Below, piece by piece: positions 26,825 through 38,004 of a stretch of 42,120 nucleotides of DNA. A program made the position numbers and the translations under genes. How positions within the stretch are numbered: the first letter of the stretch is position 1; the number at the start of each line of letters is the position of its first letter. Source of the stretch: Gemmatimonadota bacterium (GTDB taxonomy: Bacteria; Gemmatimonadota; Gemmatimonadetes; Gemmatimonadales; Gemmatimonadaceae); the NCBI GenBank assembly GCA_003223425.1, contig QHVA01000053.1:1-42120 (forward strand). Direction: 5' to 3'. Below the pieces are notes generated by a model. It did no database searches, had not been told where the DNA came from, and was given only the letters and a program-made list of their open reading frames with translations.

Positions 26825-27789
26825 TAGACGACTCCGGCTCGCATGAGATCGTGCAGGTGGATGACACCCACGATCTGATCGTCTCCATCCAGGACCGGCA
26901 TCGCGATTATCCCGTGGGTTTCCATGCGATAAACGACGGCGCTTCCCAGCTCGTCGGCGCGCGCCAGTTTTGGCGCGCGATTCATGACTTTCGTCACCGG
27001 GACGGGAAAGACGTTCTCTTCGTGCTCCATCAGTCGCGAGAGGTCTCCGGTGGTGATAACGCCAGCCACCGCTCCGTTCTTGTTCGTGACGATTGCGATA
27101 CCACGACGTTCCGCGAGCTGCACCACCGCCTCGCGCATCGTGGCCGACTCGCCGAGGATGGGAAGGTTATCGGTTACCATCACGTCGGATATTCTGGTGA
27201 GAAGCCGTTTTCCAATAGTTCCACCCGGATGCAGCCGAGCAAAATCGTCTGCGTCGAACCCCTTCTCCTCGAGCAGCGCTATTGCGAGCGCGTCACCCAG
27301 CGCCAGCGCTACCGTCGTGCTGGTGGTGGGCGCAAGGTCATGCGGGCAAGCCTCTTCTCTCACCCAGGCATCGAGCGTCACATCGCTGTGGCGGGCGAGG
27401 TTCGATTTCGCGTTGCTCGTGAGCGCAATCGTACATACACCGAGCCGCTTCAAATGGTCGAGGAGACTAAGCACCTCTGCGGATTCACCACTCTTCGAGA
27501 TCAGAATCGCCACGTCAGATTTACCTACGATTCCTAGGTCGCCGTGGATGCTGTCGGCGGGGTGCAGGAAAGTCGCGGGCGTCCCTGTGGAGGTGAACGT
27601 CGCAGCGATTTTCCGCCCTATCAGTCCGGACTTTCCTACACCCGATACGATTACACGTCCGTCTGAACGGGCGATCATCTCGACGGCGCGCGCGAAATCA
27701 TCTCCGATACGGCGCTCCGCCTCGCCGAGCGCCTCGGTCTCCATCCGGAGAACACGCCGTCCGCGCTCGACGATGTCCTTGTGCGTCAT
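26824..27789 (-). CDS. kdsD: D-arabinose 5-phosphate isomerase (KpsF/GutQ; SIS + CBS)
   Basis: GRVIVSGVGKSGLIGRKIAATFTSTGTPATFLHPADSIHGDLGIV; paired CBS at C-terminus. Confidence 0.93.
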   Translation of the reverse strand: MTHKDIVERGRRVLRMETEALGEAERRIGDDFARAVEMIARSDGRVIVSGVGKSGLIGRKIAATFTSTGTPATFLHPADSIHGDLGIVGKSDVAILISKSGESAEVLSLLDHLKRLGVCTIALTSNAKSNLARHSDVTLDAWVREEACPHDLAPTTSTTVALALGDALAIALLEEKGFDADDFARLHPGGTIGKRLLTRISDVMVTDNLPILGESATMREAVVQLAERRGIAIVTNKNGAVAGVITTGDLSRLMEHEENVFPVPVTKVMNRAPKLARADELGSAVVYRMETHGIIAMPVLDGDDQIVGVIHLHDLMRAGVV

Positions 27790-28610
27790 CGGTGGATGCG
27801 CGCCCAGATGTCGACGGCGCGACCCATCAGCGATTCCATCTCCGACAATGGAAGCATGTTCGGACCGTCGCTCGGGGCACGATCGGGGTCCGGATGTGTC
27901 TCGAGAAAAAGGCCTTGCGCTCCGGCGGCGATTGCGGATAGGGCGAGAACGGGAACGAACTCACGCGCTCCGCCGCTCGCACCTTCCGGTCCCTGTCCCG
28001 GTCGTTGCACGCTGTGTGTAGCGTCGAAGATGACTGGAGCTCCGCACGCATCGCGCAGTCGCGTGAATGATCGCATGTCGACTACGAGGTCACCGTATCC
28101 GAAAAACGTGCCGCGCTCCGTCACAGCGATATCGCGCGAGCGCCCCCCACCGTTCGATTTGGAGTCGCCGCGAATCTTCTGCACGGCCCCGCGCATCCCT
28201 TCAGGTTGAAGCCATTGACCCTTCTTGACGTTGACCGGCTTTCCGGTCGCGCCGGCCGCTTCCAGCAAGTCGGTCTGTCTGCAGAGAAATGCTGGGATAT
28301 GCAACACGTCGACGACACTCGCCGCCGGGGCACATTGATCGGGCGTATGAACGTCAGTGAGTACGGGAAGCCCCGTTGCTCTCCGCACTCGATCGAGCGC
28401 TTCGAGGCCGGCGTCGAGTCCCGGGCCGCGGGCAGCGCCGCGATTCGATCGGTTGGCCTTATCGAAGCTGGCCTTATAGATGATTCCGCCTGGAATCTTC
28501 TCAGCCAGCCTGGCGAGAGTTTCGCCCACGCGCAGGTTGAGATCGTCGCTCTCCAATACACATGGACCGGCGATGAGAAAAAGCCTGTCTGCCGGAAAGT
28601 ATTCCGCCAC
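27786..28610 (-). CDS. kdsA: 3-deoxy-8-phosphooctulonate synthase
   Basis: LIAGPCVLESDDL, YKASFDKANRSN, GLPVLTDVHTPDQ, PAFLCRQTDLLEAAGATGKPVNVKKGQ. Confidence 0.96.
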   Translation of the reverse strand: MAEYFPADRLFLIAGPCVLESDDLNLRVGETLARLAEKIPGGIIYKASFDKANRSNRGAARGPGLDAGLEALDRVRRATGLPVLTDVHTPDQCAPAASVVDVLHIPAFLCRQTDLLEAAGATGKPVNVKKGQWLQPEGMRGAVQKIRGDSKSNGGGRSRDIAVTERGTFFGYGDLVVDMRSFTRLRDACGAPVIFDATHSVQRPGQGPEGASGGAREFVPVLALSAIAAGAQGLFLETHPDPDRAPSDGPNMLPLSEMESLMGRAVDIWARIHR

Positions 28611-28611
28611 G

Positions 28612-31042
<2,431 letters not shown>

Positions 31043-31088
31043 TTACCCACCTGTTTTCGCGCGACACGATGCAAAAGTCACGCTCAGT

Positions 31089-31097
31089 AATATACCA
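31089..31097 (-). promoter_or_regulatory. candidate extended -10 element (TGGTATATT) upstream of kdsB
   Basis: On - strand ...CGCTTGGTATATTACTG... in the 94-nt kdsB leader; AGGTGG ribosome-binding-like sequence precedes the ATG. Confidence 0.45.
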
Positions 31098-31136
31098 AGC
31101 GGTCAGAACCGGAGCAAACTACGTTTTCGCTCGAGT

Positions 31137-32345
31137 TTAGAGAGACGCGCCGAAAGAAAAGGCCGATCTGCGAGAGAATGGAGAGCGATTTCGTGCCGGA
31201 TCAATGCTGTAATCGATCCGAATCAAGCTGACCCCTACGCCGATACCCACATTCTGGATCAGTGAAGGTAGCCGGTCGATGCCGGCGTTTCCGGCCGCGT
31301 ACCTAAGGGCAACGTACGGATTCCCAACATACGGGAGCTGAATGCGCTCGAACGGAACTATGTAATCGCCCTGTACATAAAGAAGGTGGTCACCGCCCAG
31401 CGCGAGAAGATTTACCGTCGCGAGCGTGCCGGATCCGCCGAGATATGCGAAGCGCTGGGCTGGCGCGACGCCGGCGCCGCCAGTGATCACCGCGTGAGTC
31501 TTGAATGTGAATGTCTGAGCTCCGAACGTCGGGAAGGAAACGCGACCATCGAAGGTCGCCTGTGTGAATGAGTCTCCCGGCTGATAACAAACGGGAACCG
31601 GAACTCCAAAACAAACGGGGTTGAGTGCTGTGCGAAGGGATTGTTCGAGCAAGCCGTCGAGCTTTGCTTCGAAATCTCCTCGCACAAACTCAAACGCTGC
31701 TCCACCAAACACTGAGGTGATGGTTCCTTTCGCCACGCGTGGATTCGGCCTGCGCATCTTCAGATTGCCTTTGCGTCCGAAAAAACTCCATGGTGACTTG
31801 GTCGGTGCGAGGGATCCCGTCGACCAATCGCGCTCCAGGTTTCCGCCGATGAATGGCGTCACGATGATCGACGTGCCCGTGAGCGCGCGCGAAAACCGCG
31901 CGTTCGCACGATCGCCTCGATACCAGTTGCGCGCATCGCTGCCGACGAGGAAGGCTGCCGCCGTGTTCGTGAGATCCTGACGGATCCACGCATCGTTGGT
32001 GAATGTGCCTCGTCCAACGAAGAACTTGATCTCGTTGTCGTCGCCAGGCCGAATGATTCCTTCGAGTGCTGGATCCCATTTGCCAAGATTGGACCGATAG
32101 CTGACGAGGCCATCGACGTCCAGCTTTCCCTCCCCTGCTTCGAGCTTGGGACCCCAGGGCAGAGTAAGACCGTTGACACGGTCGTACGCAGGCATACGCA
32201 GACCAAGGCCGAGCGGGAGCGATATCGGCGAATCATGGTAGTAGGCGGTATCAGCACGCGCGGCAGTAGTGTCCTGGGCCCGCAGCGGAGAGATAACCGC
32301 TGTGAGTGCGCCGATAAGCGCGAGCGACCCGCGTGGCTTCATCAT
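31137..32345 (-). CDS. predicted outer-membrane/secreted beta-rich protein, function unknown
   Basis: Signal peptide MMKPRGSLALIGALTAVISPLRAQ; alternating beta-like strands; hydrophobic C-terminal residue (FSFGASL). Confidence 0.65.
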   Translation of the reverse strand: MMKPRGSLALIGALTAVISPLRAQDTTAARADTAYYHDSPISLPLGLGLRMPAYDRVNGLTLPWGPKLEAGEGKLDVDGLVSYRSNLGKWDPALEGIIRPGDDNEIKFFVGRGTFTNDAWIRQDLTNTAAAFLVGSDARNWYRGDRANARFSRALTGTSIIVTPFIGGNLERDWSTGSLAPTKSPWSFFGRKGNLKMRRPNPRVAKGTITSVFGGAAFEFVRGDFEAKLDGLLEQSLRTALNPVCFGVPVPVCYQPGDSFTQATFDGRVSFPTFGAQTFTFKTHAVITGGAGVAPAQRFAYLGGSGTLATVNLLALGGDHLLYVQGDYIVPFERIQLPYVGNPYVALRYAAGNAGIDRLPSLIQNVGIGVGVSLIRIDYSIDPARNRSPFSRRSAFSFGASL

Positions 32346-32914
32346 CCGATGGTCAAAAAGTTCCGAAGAATTTCCTTACCGTTTTCGGTAAGAATCGATT
32401 CCGGGTGGAATTGCACACCCCATACCGGATGCTCGCGGTGGCGAATAGAGTGGATCTCGCTTGGGTCGTCCTTTGCTCTCGCCACGATCTCCAGCTCGGC
32501 AGGCAGTGAGTCGGTCTCGACCACGAGGGAGTGGTATCGCATGACCTCGAGCGGGTTGGGAATATTCCTGAATATTCCAGTTCCATTGTGACTGATGCGG
32601 GACGTCTTCCCGTGCATCAGTTTTCGGGCGCGTACGACTTTACCGCCGTAGGCTTCGCCAATAGCCTGGTGGCCGAGGCACACACCAAGGATCGGGATGC
32701 TTTTCCCCCAGCGCCTGATTGCAGCTACGCTGATTCCCGCGTCTGACGGGGTGCACGGCCCTGGGGAGATTACGATGCGAGTGACTCCCATCGCTCCGAT
32801 ATCGTCGACGCTGATCTCGTCGTTGCGCTTTACGACGGGAGTTTCGCCCAGCTCACCCAGATACTGAACCAGGTTGTAGGTGAACGAATCGTAATTATCC
32901 AGGACGAGGAGCAT
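32342..32914 (-). CDS. trpG: anthranilate/aminodeoxychorismate synthase glutamine amidotransferase subunit
   Basis: MLLVLDNYDSFTYNLVQYLGELG, ISPGPCTPSDAGIS, ILGVCLGHQAIGEAYGG, WGVQFHPESILTENGKEIL; trpG vs pabA not resolvable. Confidence 0.92.
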   Translation of the reverse strand: MLLVLDNYDSFTYNLVQYLGELGETPVVKRNDEISVDDIGAMGVTRIVISPGPCTPSDAGISVAAIRRWGKSIPILGVCLGHQAIGEAYGGKVVRARKLMHGKTSRISHNGTGIFRNIPNPLEVMRYHSLVVETDSLPAELEIVARAKDDPSEIHSIRHREHPVWGVQFHPESILTENGKEILRNFLTIG

Positions 32915-32936
32915 CGATAATTCTAGTTGGTCGGCC

Positions 32937-33857
32937 TCAAGAGCGCGGATGGAACTGCTTGTGAACGGTCCTGAGGTACTCACGATCGACGTGGGTGTAA
33001 ATCTGCGTAGTCGAGATGTCGACGTGACCGAGCATCTCCTGCACTGCTCTGAGATCTGCGCCGCCTTCCAGCAAGTGTGTTGCAAATGAATGACGCAGGG
33101 TATGCGGCGACACCGGCTTGGTGATTCCAGCCTGCTTCACGTACTTGCGGAGGATTTTCCAGGCGCCCATGCGCGAAAGTGGCTGCCCGCGCGCATTGAG
33201 GAAGAGGATGCCTTTGCCCTCGCCCTTCTCGAGCGAAGGCCGAAGCTCACGCAGGTAAACGGCAATCGCTGCGATCGCGCGACGACCAATCGGGACCAGG
33301 CGCTCCTTGGCGCCTTTGCCGAAGACGCGCACAAGGTGATCCTGCAGCATCACGTCGCGTACGCTGAGCGAGATCCACTCCGAGACTCGCAATCCTGCGC
33401 CGTACGCCAGCTCGAGCATCGCCCTGTCACGGAACGCGAGCGGCTCGTCAAGCGATGGGGCGGCGAGAAGCTTTTCGACCTCTTCTACACCGAGCACTTC
33501 GGGAAGTGTGCGCCACCGCTTCGGGGTCTCGAGCCGCTCACTTGGGTCACGCACCACGTGTCCTTCTCCGACGAGAAACTTGAAGTACGTTCGCACAGCC
33601 GACACGTTGCGCCTGATCGATGCTGCGGAAAGTCCGAGGTCTTTCAGGTGGTACACGTATTCGCGAAGCATTCGCACACCAACGTTCGTCGGGGATGACG
33701 CTCCCTTTACGCTGACGTAGGTGACGAACCGGGCGATATCCAGCTTGTATGCGTGGCTGGTCTGCACGGACGCGCCCTGTTCCAGTGCGAGAAAGTCGTC
33801 GAACCGCTCGACGTAAAATGCGCGCGCGGCGGCGTCGTCCAGCTTTTTATTATTCAC
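32937..33857 (-). CDS. xerD: site-specific tyrosine recombinase XerD
   Basis: Catalytic R..HxxR..H..Y: YGAGLRVSEW, SPHTLRHSFATHLLEGGADLRAVQEMLGHVDISTTQIYTHV; GTG start at 33857 (ORF extends to 33908). Confidence 0.92.
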   Translation of the reverse strand: MNNKKLDDAAARAFYVERFDDFLALEQGASVQTSHAYKLDIARFVTYVSVKGASSPTNVGVRMLREYVYHLKDLGLSAASIRRNVSAVRTYFKFLVGEGHVVRDPSERLETPKRWRTLPEVLGVEEVEKLLAAPSLDEPLAFRDRAMLELAYGAGLRVSEWISLSVRDVMLQDHLVRVFGKGAKERLVPIGRRAIAAIAVYLRELRPSLEKGEGKGILFLNARGQPLSRMGAWKILRKYVKQAGITKPVSPHTLRHSFATHLLEGGADLRAVQEMLGHVDISTTQIYTHVDREYLRTVHKQFHPRS

Positions 33858-34464
33858 GGTCTCTAGTGCGTCGCTTGCCAAGCCAAATCCCGACTGCGAG
33901 GACGACAATTGCTATCGCGATTGCGCCAGCAACCTTGCCCGACCGGACCAGATACCGTTGAACGAGATCCCAGTTGTCGCCGGCACGGAATGCCAGAAAC
34001 GTAATGAGAGCGAACCAGACTGCGGACGCGCTTGCGACGGAGAGCATCACTCTGAAGGCGGGGAGCCTCATTGCTCCGGCGAACGGCGGGACGATTGCCC
34101 GCACGCCGGGGAGAAAGCGGCTCACGAAAAGTCCCGCAAATCCATATTTCTTGTGCAGTTTCTTGATTCTGTCCTCGGCGTCTGGACCCGCGTATCTCTC
34201 TATTCTCCGTAGAAACACCTTCGCGCCGAACCGGCGCCCAAGCGTATAGGTAACTCCCGCACCCGCGACGTTTCCGAACCATGCGAGCAGGAAAACAGTG
34301 AACGGAGATCCGTGGGCCCTATCAGCCAGAAAGCTTCCAAACGCGATCACCGCATCCGAGGGAAACGGCGGAAAGAAGTTTTCGAACGCGGAGAGCGCGG
34401 CGATCGCCGCGTAGAGTGATCCGAGCGGCAAGTCACCGAGCCAGCCGGACAGTGTCTGGAGCAT
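33850..34464 (-). CDS. DedA family membrane protein
   Basis: ENFFPPFPSDAVIAFGSFLA, YTLGRRFG, FGRFLPGVR-like SRFLPGVRAIVPPFAGAMRLP. Confidence 0.92.
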   Translation of the reverse strand: MLQTLSGWLGDLPLGSLYAAIAALSAFENFFPPFPSDAVIAFGSFLADRAHGSPFTVFLLAWFGNVAGAGVTYTLGRRFGAKVFLRRIERYAGPDAEDRIKKLHKKYGFAGLFVSRFLPGVRAIVPPFAGAMRLPAFRVMLSVASASAVWFALITFLAFRAGDNWDLVQRYLVRSGKVAGAIAIAIVVLAVGIWLGKRRTRDRE

Positions 34465-34467
34465 TCG

Positions 34468-34983
34468 CTAGCGATTTCGTTTCAGGGTGGCGACTGCAAT
34501 GCAGGCAAGTCCTTCGCTTCGCCCGATCCAGCCCATGCCTTCATTCGACTTTCCTTTGACGCTCACGCTCGACGAATCGATACCGAGCGCTGACGCCAAA
34601 CGCGCCCTGATTTTTTCGCGGTGAGGCGATAGCTGCGGCGATTCCGCAACGACACTGACATCAACCTGATTCACGCTGTAGCCGGCGGCTGATATTTTCC
34701 TCACCGCCGCCTCGAGCATTCCAATGGAGTCGCGCCCCTTGTTGGCCGGATCGGTATCCGGAAACATCTCACCGATGTCGCCCTGCCCTGCGGCGCCGAG
34801 GATTGCGTCAATTATCGCGTGGCAGACTGCGTCGGCATCAGAATGACCCAATAGGCCGGTTTCCGATGGTATTAAAACGCCGCCAAGGATTAGAGGGCGA
34901 CCGGGGACGAACCGATGAGAATCGTAGCCGACGCCGACGCGAATTGTCGCGTCGGGTTCACGCTGCATCCGCGTGGATGGCAA
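34468..34983 (-). CDS. ispF: 2-C-methyl-D-erythritol 2,4-cyclodiphosphate synthase
   Basis: VGVGYDSHRFVPGRPLILGGVLIPSETGLLGHSDADAVCHAIIDAILGAAGQGDIGEMFPDTD. Confidence 0.97.
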   Translation of the reverse strand: MPSTRMQREPDATIRVGVGYDSHRFVPGRPLILGGVLIPSETGLLGHSDADAVCHAIIDAILGAAGQGDIGEMFPDTDPANKGRDSIGMLEAAVRKISAAGYSVNQVDVSVVAESPQLSPHREKIRARLASALGIDSSSVSVKGKSNEGMGWIGRSEGLACIAVATLKRNR

Positions 34984-36016
34984 CCGGAGTCGGCGGATCG
35001 ACCAGCGTGTAGTCCTGCTTTCTGCGGGCGGGCGTGAAACCGGCGTCGCGGATCAATCGCTCCATCTCCGCGGTCGAGGTGCGATGGGTCGTGTTCGCGG
35101 CCGACACGACGTTTTCCTCGATCATGAGCGAGCCAAAATCGTTGCACCCGAATCGGAGCGCGATCTGGCCTATCTTCATTCCCATCGTCACCCAGCTCGA
35201 CTGAAGGTTCGGAACGTTATCGAGGACGATTCGTGCGAAGGCAACGGTGCGCAGGTACTCGTTAGCGCCGGTCTTCGGCTGGTGCGACATCGTCGGCGTG
35301 TTCTCCGGCTGGAGCGGCCAGCAGATGAAAGCAGTGAAGCCTCCAGTGCGCGCCTGAACCTCTTTCACGCGCTGAAGGTGCTCGAGCCGCTCGGCGAGCG
35401 TTTCGCCAATGCCGTACATCATCGTCACGGATGTCTTCATGCCCTCGCCGTGTGCAAGCTCCATGATCTCGAGCCAGCGATCGGCGCCGGCTTTCTTGGG
35501 GGCTACTATGTCGCGAACGCGTTGAACGAGTATCTCCCCTCCTCCGCCAGGAATCGAATCGAGTCCCGCTCCTCGCAGCTCGCGAATCACTTCGATCGCA
35601 TCCATCCGAAACAGCTTGGCGAAAAAGTCTATCTCGCTCGGGCTGAACCCATGGATGTGGATGGGATGGTTCCGCTTGATGTACTTCATCAAGTCCAGGT
35701 ACCACTCGAACGGAATGTACGGGTTGTGGCCGCCCTGGATCAGTATTTGGACGCCACCAAGCGCCTTGAGCTCGTCGATCTTGGCGCCGATTTGCTCGAA
35801 CGAAAGCGTGTAGCCTTCACCGTGCTTTGGTCGACGCGCAAATGCGCAAAACCCGCAGTCAGCGACGCAGACGTTGGTGTAATTGATGTTTCGATCGATG
35901 ATATAAGTGACTGTGTTTCCGGGATGCTTTTCCTGGCGGACGCGATCCGCCTCCATGCCAAGCTCGAGGAGCGGAGCATTCGTGTAAAAATCGAGCAGGT
36001 CGCGCGTCTCGCTCAT
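34958..36016 (-). CDS. mqnC: cyclic dehypoxanthinyl futalosine synthase (radical SAM)
   Basis: NYTNVCVADCGFCAFARRPKHGEGYTLSFEQIGAKIDEL, GGVQILIQGGHNPYIPFEWYLDL. Confidence 0.94.
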   Translation of the reverse strand: MSETRDLLDFYTNAPLLELGMEADRVRQEKHPGNTVTYIIDRNINYTNVCVADCGFCAFARRPKHGEGYTLSFEQIGAKIDELKALGGVQILIQGGHNPYIPFEWYLDLMKYIKRNHPIHIHGFSPSEIDFFAKLFRMDAIEVIRELRGAGLDSIPGGGGEILVQRVRDIVAPKKAGADRWLEIMELAHGEGMKTSVTMMYGIGETLAERLEHLQRVKEVQARTGGFTAFICWPLQPENTPTMSHQPKTGANEYLRTVAFARIVLDNVPNLQSSWVTMGMKIGQIALRFGCNDFGSLMIEENVVSAANTTHRTSTAEMERLIRDAGFTPARRKQDYTLVDPPTPVAIHADAA

Positions 36017-36843
36017 GCGGCGGGAAGAAAAGTCAGTGTACCGTTCGGGATCCGACCGCGCTCGACTAGCCGCCGGTAGAACTCGGTGAGTCCGGCAAGG
36101 TGCGGATACGATAATCCATAGTCCAGCCCTGAAAGGTATTCCGTGCAGATCTCTTTCTTCACTCCCGTAGCTTCATGCGCTTGCGCGGCTAATTCCTGCA
36201 GATGCGTGAGACCCCAGTTTCTGGAGGCAATAAGTCCGGCGTGCGCAACGAGTGCGGCTTTGACTTCGGTTGTGCGCTGCGCCACCCAAACGGCGAAGAC
36301 GAAGGGTTGTTCGGTCCATTCCTTCCACATCTGACCAAGGTCGTAGGCATACGGATAACGATCGCGATGGCGAGTTCCCAGCACGAGGGCTGCGTCGCCG
36401 ATGACGAGGCGCGCCTCCGCGTTGTGATCGTTGGACTCGACAATGTCAGTGACCTCGGCGTCACCAGCAACGAAGCGCGGTCTTGCGCGCCAGACATTCT
36501 CGAACAGCAGCTCCAAGAGCGCCACACTGGTCATGGAGCTTCTGCTCACGAGCACCCTTCGTGACGTCAGCTCACTGGCAGGATATCGCGAAAACAGCAT
36601 CACGCTTCGTACTGGCCCATCGCAGGAGATCGCCAAGTCGGGGAGCAGCAGGTACCGATCGGCATCACGCGCGTACTCGACCGCGGAGACGACGCTGATG
36701 TCCAGCTCGCCTGCAGCCATTCGGCGGTTGAGATCGGTCGGGACTCCGTCGACGAGCTCGGCCTCGAGCGTGACAACGCCGCGATCAATGGCGCCGTAAA
36801 CCGGATAACAATTGACGTATGGAATACGTCCAATCTTCATCAC
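36013..36843 (-). CDS. mqnA: chorismate dehydratase (futalosine pathway)
   Basis: KIGRIPYVNCYPVYGAID, GVPTDLNRRMAAGELDISVVSAVEYA; located between mqnC and mqnE. Confidence 0.92.
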   Translation of the reverse strand: MMKIGRIPYVNCYPVYGAIDRGVVTLEAELVDGVPTDLNRRMAAGELDISVVSAVEYARDADRYLLLPDLAISCDGPVRSVMLFSRYPASELTSRRVLVSRSSMTSVALLELLFENVWRARPRFVAGDAEVTDIVESNDHNAEARLVIGDAALVLGTRHRDRYPYAYDLGQMWKEWTEQPFVFAVWVAQRTTEVKAALVAHAGLIASRNWGLTHLQELAAQAHEATGVKKEICTEYLSGLDYGLSYPHLAGLTEFYRRLVERGRIPNGTLTFLPAA

Positions 36844-38000
36844 GCTGCGACCGCCGGCGCCCGCTCAAATACACGGAGAATGTTGTAGAACGAGTCGCGC
36901 TCGGCGGGAATCTTTCCGGCTGACCGAATGAGCTCGAGAATCTCGTCCAGACTCAAGCCCTGCGCAGTGTGCGCGCCCGCTTCATGGTAGATCTTCTCGC
37001 GAACTACCGTTCCCTCGAGATCATTCACGCCGAACGCGAGTGACGTCTGCGACAGGAATGGAGTGACCATTATCCAGTGAGTCTTGATGTGGTCGAAGTT
37101 GTCGAGGAAGAGTCGCCCCACCGCTAGATTGCGCAGGTCGTCGAAGCCAGTCGTCGCGGTTCCCTGCCGGCCGAGCTCGATTCCCAGCGCATTGTTGTCA
37201 GGATGATAGGCGAGCGGAATGTACGCGAGAAATCCGTGCGACTCGTCCTGCAGATCGCGAAGCATCGACAGGTGCTCGATCCGATCCTGAATCGCTTCAA
37301 CATGCCCGTAAAGCATGGTGCAATTGGATCTGATGCCGAGTCGATGGGCGGTACGATGCACTTCGATCCAATCTTCGCCGGCGAGTTTCTTGTCGGCGAT
37401 TGTCATGCGGACGCCCTTGCCAAACACTTCCGCGCCGCCACCTGGCAATGTGTCGAGGCCCGCGTCACGAAGAGCAATCAACACATCCTCGATCGACATC
37501 TTGCTGATGCGCGCGATGTGAGCGATCTCGACGGCGGTGAGCGCCTTGATGTGAACGTGGGGGTATCGAGACTTCAGTCCACGAAACATCTCGCTGTAGT
37601 ATGCGAGCCCGGCCTTCATGTCGAGGCCACCAACGATATGAAACTCTTTAGTCAATCCGTTCGCTGCTGCTTCCGCTTCAGCAAATACCTCGTCCAGGCT
37701 GTAGTGATATGCTCCCTCTTCCTTCGGCAGTCGCGCAAAGGAGCAGAACACGCAGGTTTTTCGCAGATAGCAAACGTTGGTCGGATTTATGTGCTGGTTG
37801 GCAGCGAACGTGACGACGTCGCCGTGCTTGCGGCGATTCGCGTAGTCGGCAAGCAGCCCGAGCCCAAGAAGATCAGGAGTCGTGAAGAGAAGCTCGGCGT
37901 CGGCGTGAGAGAGGCGGGTGTGTGATACGACTTTCTCGGCAACGGGCCTGAGCCTTCGATCGGAGATTTTTCCGAGGTCGAGCGAGATCTCGGCGCTCAC
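36840..38000 (-). CDS. mqnE: aminofutalosine synthase (radical SAM)
   Basis: NPTNVCYLRKTCVFCSFARLPKEEGAYHYSLDEVFAEAEAAANGLTKEFHIVGGLDMKAGLAYYSEMF; GTG start at 38000 (ORF extends to 38093). Confidence 0.94.
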   Translation of the reverse strand: MSAEISLDLGKISDRRLRPVAEKVVSHTRLSHADAELLFTTPDLLGLGLLADYANRRKHGDVVTFAANQHINPTNVCYLRKTCVFCSFARLPKEEGAYHYSLDEVFAEAEAAANGLTKEFHIVGGLDMKAGLAYYSEMFRGLKSRYPHVHIKALTAVEIAHIARISKMSIEDVLIALRDAGLDTLPGGGAEVFGKGVRMTIADKKLAGEDWIEVHRTAHRLGIRSNCTMLYGHVEAIQDRIEHLSMLRDLQDESHGFLAYIPLAYHPDNNALGIELGRQGTATTGFDDLRNLAVGRLFLDNFDHIKTHWIMVTPFLSQTSLAFGVNDLEGTVVREKIYHEAGAHTAQGLSLDEILELIRSAGKIPAERDSFYNILRVFERAPAVAA

Positions 38001-38004
38001 GGCC

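Noticed and set aside
34973-36079. 368-aa + strand ORF antisense to mqnC
   Set aside because: Reverse-complement shadow of a well-supported radical-SAM gene.
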